The notes below the pieces were generated by a model that was given only the letters and a program-made list of their open reading frames with translations, was not told the DNA's origin and did not search any database. A stretch of 64,000 nucleotides of DNA from Solimonas sp040754295 (GTDB lineage Bacteria; Pseudomonadota; Gammaproteobacteria; Nevskiales; Nevskiaceae): contig JBFMCQ010000009.1 of assembly GCA_040754295.1 (NCBI GenBank), positions 1 through 64,000 of the forward strand, read 5' to 3'. This document shows, one piece after another, positions 57,040 through 64,000 of the stretch. Position 1 is the first letter of the stretch, and each line of letters opens with the position of its first letter. A program made the position numbers and the translations under genes.

Positions 57040-58152
57040 TCAGGGGCTGATGAGGCGTTTGGAGCGCCGAGTATGAACACGGGCGGGTTCAGCCGATGAA
57101 CCCGTTTCCTTGCAAGCGGGTCGCCCCTTTGAATCAAGGCGTTGCCGCCTGTTCTTGAGGTTGGCGTCGGCTGCGACGGCAGCGTAGAGGGCCGCGGCGG
57201 CGCGCAGCCGCTGCGCCACTTCGCGCCGCAGGCTGTCCGGCTCCAGCACCTCCACATCCGCGCCGTGGCGCAGCAGGTCCATGACGAGCTCCTCGCTGCG
57301 GTGAAACGGCAGCCGGCGGATCAGGCCGCCGTCGTCGCTGGGTGTGTCGTGCTGCTGCGGATGCCAGGTTTCGGCGGCGACCCAGCGCGCGGCGTGGGGG
57401 GTGAAGCGCAGCACGGCGGTTGCCGTCGGCGCACCGGCGAAGATGCCGTAGCTCGTCGCCAGGATGCTGTCGAGTTGTTCTTCCGCGATGTCATCCGCGG
57501 GTTGGTCGAGCGGCTCGGCGGCGACGATGCGGTCGAGCGCGAACGTGCGGAGGTCGTTGCGCTGGTGGCACCAGGCATCCAGGTACCAGTTGTCGCGGTA
57601 CAGGGTGAGGCGCTGCGGTGAGACGAGGCGCGGTGCCATGCGGTCGTCGCTGCGGGCGTGGTAGTCGATGCGCAGCTGCTGCCGGCGCGCCAGTGCCTCG
57701 GCGATGACGGCGAAGTGCGTGCCCGCTGTACGTGCATTCATGCGCGTTAGCCGCAGCCGGCTGTGCCATCCGGGAATGCCGACGCCTGCAGTTTGGAGCA
57801 GCCTGTGGATCTTGCCGCGGAAGGGTTTGAGCGTTTCGGACAGCAGGCCGAGCGGCTGCAGCGCAAGCGCCTCTTCCAGGACCAGCAGCGCGCTCAGCTC
57901 TTGCGCGGTGAACCAGAGGCCGGGCAGCTCATAGATGCCGTCGCCGTCATAGAGGTATCCGCCCCGTTGGCGGTCGTTGACGAGCGGCATGTGGAAGCGG
58001 TCGCGCAAGTCCCGCAGCGTGCGCTTGAGCGTGGACTTCGTGCACTCGAGGCCGTGATCCTTCAGTTCTTCCAGCAGGCGCTCGACAGAGACGCCGGTTG
58101 CGCGGTCGCGCAACAGCTGATGCAGCTTGAAGACCCTGTCGAACTGATCCAC
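57040..58152 (-). CDS. WYL-domain transcriptional regulator
   Basis: 370 aa. The N-terminal winged HTH has HQLLRDRATGVSVERLLEEL and KSTLKRTLRDLRD. The WYL domain has RLTLYRDNWYLDAWCHQRND (WYL at 189-191), and a C-terminal WCX-type region follows. WYL regulators sense nucleic-acid or small ligands and often sit beside CRISPR, BREX and other defence loci. I infer control of the cas or neighbouring genes. Confidence 0.85.
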   Translation of the reverse strand: MDQFDRVFKLHQLLRDRATGVSVERLLEELKDHGLECTKSTLKRTLRDLRDRFHMPLVNDRQRGGYLYDGDGIYELPGLWFTAQELSALLVLEEALALQPLGLLSETLKPFRGKIHRLLQTAGVGIPGWHSRLRLTRMNARTAGTHFAVIAEALARRQQLRIDYHARSDDRMAPRLVSPQRLTLYRDNWYLDAWCHQRNDLRTFALDRIVAAEPLDQPADDIAEEQLDSILATSYGIFAGAPTATAVLRFTPHAARWVAAETWHPQQHDTPSDDGGLIRRLPFHRSEELVMDLLRHGADVEVLEPDSLRREVAQRLRAAAALYAAVAADANLKNRRQRLDSKGRPACKETGSSAEPARVHTRRSKRLISP

Positions 58153-58308
58153 GCCCTTTCCCCCGGCGTTCCCTCTGCGGATCGTTCCGGCAGTGTAACG
58201 GGGGATGCTGCGGCTCGCACGCCGGCATTCGTCGGGCCGTGCGGCCGGCGTTCCTGCACGTGCACCCGCGTGATCGAGGCAGGGCTTGGCGAGTGCCGTC
58301 CGGGGCCC

Positions 58309-59478
58309 TCAGCCCGGCTTCCCATCGAAGCGCGGACTGGCGAGGATGCGCCAGTAGCGCAGCGCGAACAGTCCGTACGCGAGCAGCCAGAGCGCGGCGC
58401 TGGCGCCGACGCCGAGCGTCCATGGGAGCCAGTGCAGGGCGGCGGACACGCGCAGCGCGGCGCCGAGCAGCGCGGCGACGAAAGCCCAGACGATCGTCGG
58501 CGGCAGCACCAGCGGGCGGCCGGTATGGCCGAGCGCCACGCGGCTCATCACGCCGAGGATCAGTGAGCCCATCGCGCCGGCACCGGCGGCGTGCAGCCAG
58601 GCAGTGGGCGCGACCCAGCCGAGGGCGGAGGCGGCGAGCAGCGTGAGCGCCAGCGGAATCCACGCCAGCGACAGGTGGAGGATCCACAGTAGCGGCTCGC
58701 GGCGGATGAGCCAGCCGCTCCACAGCGCCAGACGCGCGCCGCTGATCAGCGCGGCGGCCAGCGCCGCGGGTGCGAGCAGCGCGGCCGGCGCGCGCAGCAG
58801 CACGAGCGGCAGCAGCGCCAGCACGGACAGCAGCGTGAGCCGCTCGAGCCAAGGGAGCACGCGCACGGCGTCTGGATCGGCGCCGTTGAGGCGCAGCCAG
58901 TTGGCGGAGAACGCCGGGGTGATGCGCCCGCCGATGACCAGCATCAGCAGCATCGCCATCAGCATTGCACCGCGCGCATACGGCCCGCCGGGTTGCAGGT
59001 GGAAGCCAAGGTCCATCAGCCACAACGCGCCGAGCACGAGCATCAGCACGAGCTGGCGATGCTGGCGCGCGCGCCAGATGCGGCGCCCGGCATCGAGCAT
59101 GACCAGCGGCACGAAGGCGAGGTCGATGCCATGGGCGAGCCATGCGGGCAGCACCTCACCGGCGAGCAGCGCCAGCCGGCCGGCCGCCCAGACGCTCCAC
59201 AGGGCGAGCAGCGGCGCACCATGCAGGCGCTCGGTGCCGGTCCAGACGCAGACCGCAGTCAGCAGAAAGCCGGCGATCGCCGCGTTGAGAAAGCCGAACA
59301 GCATCTCGTGCTGGTGCCAGTACAGGCCCGGCAGCAGCGTCGGCGGCTGCCAGCCGGCGAGCAGCATCGCCAGCCACGCGGGGATCGCCAGCAGCGCCAG
59401 CAGCACGGCCGAGGCGAAGAACGCGCGGAACGGGTAGGCGAAGAGCTGGCGAAACCTCGCGGGCGGCGGGCTGGGCAT
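58309..59478 (-). CDS. nnrS: NnrS family heme/copper membrane protein
   Basis: 389 aa with about twelve TM helices. Family blocks are LFAYPFRAFF at the N-terminus, YWHQHEMLFGFLNAAIAGFL with the conserved histidine pair, and GGRITPAFSANWL. It helps cells withstand nitric oxide during denitrification or nitrosative stress. The ATG at 59478 fits the family. An FNR/Dnr-type site lies about 130 bp upstream. Confidence 0.9.
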   Translation of the reverse strand: MPSPPPARFRQLFAYPFRAFFASAVLLALLAIPAWLAMLLAGWQPPTLLPGLYWHQHEMLFGFLNAAIAGFLLTAVCVWTGTERLHGAPLLALWSVWAAGRLALLAGEVLPAWLAHGIDLAFVPLVMLDAGRRIWRARQHRQLVLMLVLGALWLMDLGFHLQPGGPYARGAMLMAMLLMLVIGGRITPAFSANWLRLNGADPDAVRVLPWLERLTLLSVLALLPLVLLRAPAALLAPAALAAALISGARLALWSGWLIRREPLLWILHLSLAWIPLALTLLAASALGWVAPTAWLHAAGAGAMGSLILGVMSRVALGHTGRPLVLPPTIVWAFVAALLGAALRVSAALHWLPWTLGVGASAALWLLAYGLFALRYWRILASPRFDGKPG

Positions 59479-59606
59479 CGGTGTGGGTCGGCGGCTTGTG
59501 GTCGGGCGGCTTGGCGCGCAGCGCGTGAGCCGTCCGGGCAATCGGCGGCTTACGCGCCTGCGACGCCAACCGACGCTACTGTAGGGCGCAGGTAGCCCCG
59601 CTGCCA

Positions 59607-59620
59607 TTGACTCAGGTCAA
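59607..59620. promoter_or_regulatory. FNR/Dnr-type box
   Basis: Perfect 14-bp dyad TTGAC-TCAG-GTCAA in the gap between divergent nnrS and fbp, close to the FNR-family consensus TTGAT-N4-ATCAA. It could let an NO- or oxygen-sensing regulator control nnrS. Confidence 0.6.
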
Positions 59621-59693
59621 TTGTGGCGGTGCGCGGTTTGCGTGCGGTTTCCCCAGCCGGGAAAATGCGCGGCGGTTTGGCCATGGAGGTCGT

Positions 59694-60725
59694 ATGACGC
59701 AGATGAGGTCGGGGAAGCTCGCGGGCGCGAGCGTTTCGCTGACGCGGTTCCTCATCGAGGAGCAGCGCGCGGGGCATATCAATGCGGATCTGCGGCTGCT
59801 GATCGAGGTCGTCGCGCGCGCGTGCAAGTCGATTGCGCACGCGGTGAGCAAGGGCGCGCTCGGCGGCGTGCTGGGTGATGCCGGCAGCGACAACGTGCAG
59901 GGCGAGGCGCAGAAGAAGCTCGACGTGCTCTCCAACGAGATCCTGATCGAGGCCAACGAGTGGGGCGGTCATCTCGCCGCGCTCGCCTCCGAGGAGATGG
60001 AGCACTGCCAGAAGATCCCCAACGCATATCCCAGGGGCAGCTATCTGCTGCTGTTCGATCCGCTCGACGGCTCCAGCAACATCGACGTCAACGTCAGCGT
60101 CGGCACGATCTTTTCCGTGCTGCGCTGCCCTGGGGGTTGCACCGAGCCGACCGACGAGCATTTCCTGCAACCGGGTACGGCGCAGGTCGCCGCGGGCTAC
60201 ACGGTCTACGGGCCGAGCACGATGCTGGTGCTCACCGTCGGACACGGCACGCACGCGTTCACGCTCGATCGCGAGCAGGGCAGCTTCGTGCTGACGCAGC
60301 GCGACCTGCGCATTCCGGAGGATACCAAGGAGTTCGCGATCAACGCCTCCAACCTGCGTCACTGGTATCCGCCGATGCGCCGCTACATCGACGAGCTCAT
60401 CGCCGGCAAGACCGGTCCGCGCGGCAAGGACTTCAACATGCGCTGGGTCGCGTCGATGGTCGCCGACGTGCACCGCATCCTCACGCGCGGCGGCATCTTC
60501 CTCTACCCGCGCGACATGAAGGATCCGGACAAGCCGGGCAAGCTGCGGCTGATGTACGAGGCCAACCCGATGAGCTTCATCGTCGAGCAGGCCGGCGGCG
60601 CGGCGACCGACGGCGAGCAGCGGATCATGGAGATCCAGCCGCACGAGTTGCACCAGCGCGTCGCGGTGTTTCTCGGCTCGAAGAACGAGGTGGAACGGGT
60701 GACGCGGTATCACCGCGAGAGTTGA
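59694..60725 (+). CDS. fbp: fructose-1,6-bisphosphatase class I
   Basis: 343 aa; hydrolyses fructose 1,6-bisphosphate to fructose 6-phosphate in gluconeogenesis. The metal and active-site motif is LLFDPLDGSSNIDVNVSVGT, and the sugar-phosphate part reads GGIFLYPRD and KLRLMYEANPM. The ATG at 59694 has GGAGG upstream. Normal length. Confidence 0.95.
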   Translation: MTQMRSGKLAGASVSLTRFLIEEQRAGHINADLRLLIEVVARACKSIAHAVSKGALGGVLGDAGSDNVQGEAQKKLDVLSNEILIEANEWGGHLAALASEEMEHCQKIPNAYPRGSYLLLFDPLDGSSNIDVNVSVGTIFSVLRCPGGCTEPTDEHFLQPGTAQVAAGYTVYGPSTMLVLTVGHGTHAFTLDREQGSFVLTQRDLRIPEDTKEFAINASNLRHWYPPMRRYIDELIAGKTGPRGKDFNMRWVASMVADVHRILTRGGIFLYPRDMKDPDKPGKLRLMYEANPMSFIVEQAGGAATDGEQRIMEIQPHELHQRVAVFLGSKNEVERVTRYHRES

Positions 60726-60750
60726 GCCCTCTGGCGCGCCGCGCCGGCGG

Positions 60751-60960
60751 TCAATCGTCCGCGCGCGGCTCGCCCGCCTTCTCGTGCGCCGGTGGTGTGC
60801 CGACCAGCGCCTCGCGGATGCCGAAGGCGTTGATCCAGAACGCCGGGACCGCCGCGCCCGCCAGCACACCGGCGAGCACGCGCGGCGAGGCGATCGCCTG
60901 GTCCGAAGCCTGGAGATGATTCTGCGCGCCGCGTGCCGCCTCAGGATTGACGTGGATCAA
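60751..60960 (-). CDS. hypothetical small protein
   Basis: 69 aa from 60960 with a possible short hydrophobic helix (VLAGVLAGAAVPAFWINAFG, about residues 28-47) and a charged C-terminus. It overlaps the cbpA 3' end by 20 bp on the same strand. No known family; it may be a small membrane protein or chance. Confidence 0.4.
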   Translation of the reverse strand: MIHVNPEAARGAQNHLQASDQAIASPRVLAGVLAGAAVPAFWINAFGIREALVGTPPAHEKAGEPRADD

Positions 60961-61852
60961 AGCCTGAAAAGCGTTTGGCCATCTCGGTGTAGAACGCAGT
61001 CTCTTGGTCGGTCGTCGCCGGCGGGGTGACGATTTGTAGCGTCACGTACTGGTCGCCGGGCACGGGACCGGGCAGGCCGCGGCCCTTGAGGCGCATCTTG
61101 CGCCCGCTCTGGCTGTTCGGCGGCAGCGTCAGCTCGACCGTGCCGCCGAGCGTGGGCACCGGCACCTTGGTGCCGAGCGCGGCCTCCCACGGCGCGACCT
61201 TGAGCGTGTGGTAGATGTTCGAGTCTTCCAGCTCGAACAGCGGGTGCGGAGCGAATTCCACTTCGAGCAGCAGCGCGCCGCCGCCGCTGCCCTGGCCGGC
61301 GAGGCGGATCGTCTTGCCGGCGGTGATGCCCTTGGGGATGCGCACGTTGAGCGTGCGGCCGCCGACGCTGATCTGTTTCTGCGCGCCGTGGAACGAGTCT
61401 TCGAGCGAGACGATCAGGCGCGCGCGTGTGTCGGGCGGCGCGGTTTCGGCGCCCATGTCGGCGAAGCCGCCGAAACCGCCGCGCATGCCGGGACCCATAC
61501 CACCGGCCATGCCGCCGAACAGCTGGGAGAAGAAGTCGGAGAAGCCGCCCAGATCCTCGGCGCGGGCACGACCGCCACCCCCGCCGGCGCGGCCGAAGTC
61601 CCAGCCCGGCGGCGGCGTGAACTGCTGGCCGGCCTTCCAGTTGGCGCCGAGCGCGTCGTAAGCCTTGCGCTTCTCGGGATCGCCGAGCACTTCGTTGGCT
61701 TCATTGATTTCCTTGAAGCGCTCTTCGGCGTTCTTCGCCTTGTTGCGGTCCGGATGATATTCGCGCGCCAGCTTGCGATAGGCGCGCTTGATCTCGTCGG
61801 CAGAGGCCGAGCGCGAAACGCCGAGAATCTTGTAGTAGTCCTTGTACTGCAT
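60941..61852 (-). CDS. cbpA: DnaJ-class curved-DNA-binding protein CbpA
   Basis: 303 aa with a J-domain (1-70, HPD in REYHPDRN), a Gly/Phe-rich linker (about 80-130), then the DnaJ C-terminal substrate domain with no zinc-finger. It is a co-chaperone of DnaK and a nucleoid-linked protein. It lies downstream of hsp20 on the same strand with a hairpin terminator between them. The protein starts MQYKDYYKILGVSRSASADE. Confidence 0.92.
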   Translation of the reverse strand: MQYKDYYKILGVSRSASADEIKRAYRKLAREYHPDRNKAKNAEERFKEINEANEVLGDPEKRKAYDALGANWKAGQQFTPPPGWDFGRAGGGGGRARAEDLGGFSDFFSQLFGGMAGGMGPGMRGGFGGFADMGAETAPPDTRARLIVSLEDSFHGAQKQISVGGRTLNVRIPKGITAGKTIRLAGQGSGGGALLLEVEFAPHPLFELEDSNIYHTLKVAPWEAALGTKVPVPTLGGTVELTLPPNSQSGRKMRLKGRGLPGPVPGDQYVTLQIVTPPATTDQETAFYTEMAKRFSGFDPRQS

Positions 61853-61903
61853 GGCGCGGGCAGCCCGGTTAATTAAGCGGCTTGGGTCGGAATCCGGGAC
61901 TCT

Positions 61904-61931
61904 AAACGAAACGGGGCGCTTGCGCGCCCCG
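61904..61931 (-). terminator. intrinsic terminator after hsp20
   Basis: Read leftward: stem CGGGGCGC, loop GCAA, stem GCGCCCCG, then TTTCGTTT. It is bidirectional in form because an ATTTTT follows on the other side as well. Confidence 0.7.
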
Positions 61932-61945
61932 ATTTTTCATGCCGT

Positions 61946-62377
61946 TCAGTGCGTGACCGCGATCTTCCGGGGCTGTGCCTGCGGACGCTTCGGGATCACC
62001 ACCTGCAGCACGCCGTTCTTGCCGCTGGCCGAAACGTTTTCGGAATCGACAGTGTCGGGCAGGACGAAGCGGCGCAGAAACTTGCCAGTGGCGCGCTCGG
62101 CGCGCTTGCGCTCGATGCCGTTCTGCTCGACGGCCTGTTCGCGGGCGCCGGAGAGCGTCAGCACGCCTTTCTCCAGCGTGACTTCGATGCTCGCCGGATC
62201 GATGCCGGGGACGTCGGCGTAGAGCACGAACTTGTCGGCGTACTCTTCGATGTCGACCGGCGGCGTCCAGTCGGCGGTGGCGGCGCTCGACGCGTCGTTG
62301 GCGCGCTCGAACAGGCGGTTGAACTCGTTGAGCAGCTCGCGATGGAGCGCCCAGGGCTCGTAACGGGTGACGTTCAT
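61946..62377 (-). CDS. Hsp20/small heat-shock protein
   Basis: 143 aa with an alpha-crystallin domain (about 40-130): VDIEEYADKFVLYADVPGID, EVTLEKGVLTLSG and NGVLQVVIPK. It binds unfolding proteins. It probably forms a stress group with cbpA. The start ATG at 62377 has a clear GGAGG upstream. Confidence 0.93.
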   Translation of the reverse strand: MNVTRYEPWALHRELLNEFNRLFERANDASSAATADWTPPVDIEEYADKFVLYADVPGIDPASIEVTLEKGVLTLSGAREQAVEQNGIERKRAERATGKFLRRFVLPDTVDSENVSASGKNGVLQVVIPKRPQAQPRKIAVTH

Positions 62378-62445
62378 GTGGACCTCCTTGCGGGACCGGG
62401 TGGCTGTGACGCCTATGTAGGGACCGGGCCCGCGGTTTCAAGGGG

Positions 62446-64000
62446 TCAGCCGCCGGTGTACAGCGGCGGCGGCGCGACCTTGAGCACCTCGTCGAAGGTC
62501 GTCAGCCCCTGCGCAACCTTTTGCGCGCCGCTGATGCGCAGTGGCAGCATGCCGTCGCGGGTCGCCGCCGCACGCAGGTGCGCCGGGTCGGCGTCGGTAC
62601 GAACCAGCGTCTTGAGCGGCGGCGTCAGCGCCATCATCTCGTAGATGCCGACGCGGCCGAGAAAGCCGGTTTCACGGCACTCCAGGCAGCCGGCGGCGCC
62701 AAAGCTTTGCGGCGGCTGGCTCAGGCTCCAGCCGGCCGTCAGCTCCTTCCACATTGCCGGATCGACCGGCTGCGGCTTCTTGCAGTGCGGGCACAGCGTG
62801 CGCACGAGCCGCTGCGCGACCACGCCGAGCAGCGTCGCCTTGAGCAGGTACGCCGGCACGCCGAGGTCGATCAGGCGCGTGATCGCCGACGGCGCGTCGT
62901 TGGTGTGCAGCGTGGACAGCACGAGATGGCCGGTCAATGCCGCCTGGACCGCGACCTCGGCGGTCTCCAGATCGCGAATCTCGCCGACCATGATGATGTC
63001 CGGGTCCTGGCGCATCATCGCGCGGATGCCGGCCGCAAATGTCAGGTCGATGCCGGGCTGCACCTGCATCTGGTTGAACGCCGGCTCGACCAGCTCGATC
63101 GGGTCCTCGATGGTGCAGACGTTGACGCGCGGCGTGGCCAGCTGCCTGAGCGTGGAGTAGAGCGTCGTCGTCTTGCCCGAGCCGGTCGGCCCGGTGACCA
63201 GGATGATGCCGTGCGGCTGGGCGATCAGCGCCCGCCAGCGCGCGGCGTCCTGCTCCGAGAAGCCGAGCGCGGCGAAGTCCTTGACCAGCACTTCCGGATC
63301 GAAGATCCGCAGTACCAGCTTTTCGCCGAACGCGGTCGGCAGGCTGGCGACGCGCAGCTCGATCTCCTTGCCGGCGGGCGCGCGCGTCTTGATGCGGCCG
63401 TCCTGCGGGCGCCGCTTCTCGGCAACGTCCATGCGCGCGAGAATCTTCAGGCGGCTGGCGACCGCGGCAGAGATCGTCGCCGGCATCTGGTAGACCTCGT
63501 GCAGCACGCCGTCGATGCGAAAGCGCACCTGCGTGGTGTCGCGGCGCGGCTCCAGGTGGATGTCGGACGCGCGCTGGTCGAAGGCGTACTGCAGCAGCCA
63601 GTCGACGATCGCGACGATATGCTGGTCGTCGGCGCTGATCGCGCCGCGGCGGCCGAGTTCGGTGAGCTGCTCCAGGTTCTGCGGACCGCCGGCCGGCGCG
63701 CGCCGGCGCTCGTTCTCGGCGGACTTCACCGAGCGCGCGAGCGCGTAGAACTCGATCAGATAGCGCTCGATGTCCTCGGCGTTGGCGACGACGCGCCGGA
63801 TGCTCTGCTTGACCAGGCGCGCGAGGTCGGCCTCCCATTCCCGATCGAATGGATCGGCGACGGCGACGACGATCTCGCCCGGCGTGAGCTTCACCGGCAG
63901 AATCCGCGCGCGTGCCGCGTAGGGGTACGGCATCACCGAAGTGATGCGCGGCACGTCGAGCGACAGCGGGTCGATGCGCAGATACGGCAGGCCGCTCTTG
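62446..64000 (-). CDS. GspE/PilB-type secretion or pilus ATPase; 5' end outside window
   Basis: Type II secretion / type IV pilus assembly ATPase; the frame is still open at the window edge, so the N-terminus is missing. It contains the N1 domain part, Walker A VTGPTGSGKTTT, Asp box GEIRDLETAE, His box LVLSTLHTNDA, and the zinc tetracysteine (CPHCKK ... CLECRETGFLGRVGIYE). The sequence cannot decide between GspE and PilB without neighbours. Confidence 0.92.
   Translation of the reverse strand, partial: KSGLPYLRIDPLSLDVPRITSVMPYPYAARARILPVKLTPGEIVVAVADPFDREWEADLARLVKQSIRRVVANAEDIERYLIEFYALARSVKSAENERRRAPAGGPQNLEQLTELGRRGAISADDQHIVAIVDWLLQYAFDQRASDIHLEPRRDTTQVRFRIDGVLHEVYQMPATISAAVASRLKILARMDVAEKRRPQDGRIKTRAPAGKEIELRVASLPTAFGEKLVLRIFDPEVLVKDFAALGFSEQDAARWRALIAQPHGIILVTGPTGSGKTTTLYSTLRQLATPRVNVCTIEDPIELVEPAFNQMQVQPGIDLTFAAGIRAMMRQDPDIIMVGEIRDLETAEVAVQAALTGHLVLSTLHTNDAPSAITRLIDLGVPAYLLKATLLGVVAQRLVRTLCPHCKKPQPVDPAMWKELTAGWSLSQPPQSFGAAGCLECRETGFLGRVGIYEMMALTPPLKTLVRTDADPAHLRAAATRDGMLPLRISGAQKVAQGLTTFDEVLKVAPPPLYTGG

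Overview
This window looks like chromosome from a GC-rich gammaproteobacterium, possibly near Nevskiales/Xanthomonadales (inferred from the rRNA sequence style, the gene neighbourhoods tyrS-M23 peptidase-anmK-erpA-bactofilin and bfd-bfr, and codon use; not tested by a database search).

Layout. (1) 0-14.3 kb is housekeeping: the end of a B12-binding protein gene, PduO-type adenosyltransferase, an inositol-monophosphatase-family enzyme, a HAD phosphatase, rppH, a Fur-type iron locus (porin, FMN-binding and PepSY proteins divergent from bfd-bfr), hemJ, argC, a coiled-coil membrane protein, bactofilin, erpA, anmK, an M23 peptidase and tyrS. (2) 14.5-19.9 kb is a complete rrn operon: promoter, leader, 16S, tRNA-Ile(GAT), tRNA-Ala(TGC), 23S, 5S and terminator. 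(3) 20.03-28.25 kb is a very large CRISPR array of 114 identical 36-nt repeats and 113 spacers, transcribed leftward towards the rrn operon. Its leader and the adaptation genes cas2 and cas4-cas1 (a fusion) follow at 28.2-30.5 kb. (4) 30.6-49.2 kb is an accessory block. It holds toxin-antitoxin pairs (some broken), an arsenosugar-type cluster (AraC regulator, ArsM-like, ArsS, thioredoxin-like, TVP38/flavoprotein-disulfide-reductase fusion, DUF547, pstSCAB, nrtS), a reduced mer operon (merR/merC without merA), and gene fragments. Two copies of a 38-nt sequence in inverted orientation lie at 32.6 and 46.6 kb, next to the TA genes. (5) 49.3-56.1 kb is the type I-G (formerly I-U) interference operon: csb1 (Cas7), csb2 (Cas5-Cas6), cas3 and a Cas3-extension/Cas8-like gene. 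(6) 56.1-58.2 kb has a truncated brnT with brnA, a frameshifted small gene and a WYL regulator. (7) 58.3-64 kb returns to housekeeping: nnrS with an FNR/Dnr-type box, fbp, cbpA, hsp20 and a GspE/PilB ATPase that runs off the end.

The most interesting object lies directly upstream of csb1 (56116-56207). It is a two-repeat, degenerate mini-CRISPR on the same strand as the cas operon. The downstream repeat keeps the hairpin through a compensatory stem change, and the upstream one keeps only the crRNA 5'-handle half. The 38-nt spacer between them matches, over its first 16 nt (13 of 16), a site at 56268-56283. That site has a TTA (TTN-type) PAM and lies in the promoter region in front of the mini-CRISPR and csb1, next to the truncated brnT. 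This is the architecture of crRNA-like regulators (CreA of CreTA modules, or Cas-regulating CreR RNAs). I infer that it directs the type I-G Cascade to repress, not cut, its own operon or the adjacent brnTA remnant.

The array leader also carries a boxA-like element nearly identical to the rrn boxA, which fits antitermination across an 8.2-kb repeat array. Genes start and end where stated; most other long reading frames here are shadows caused by high GC and were left out.
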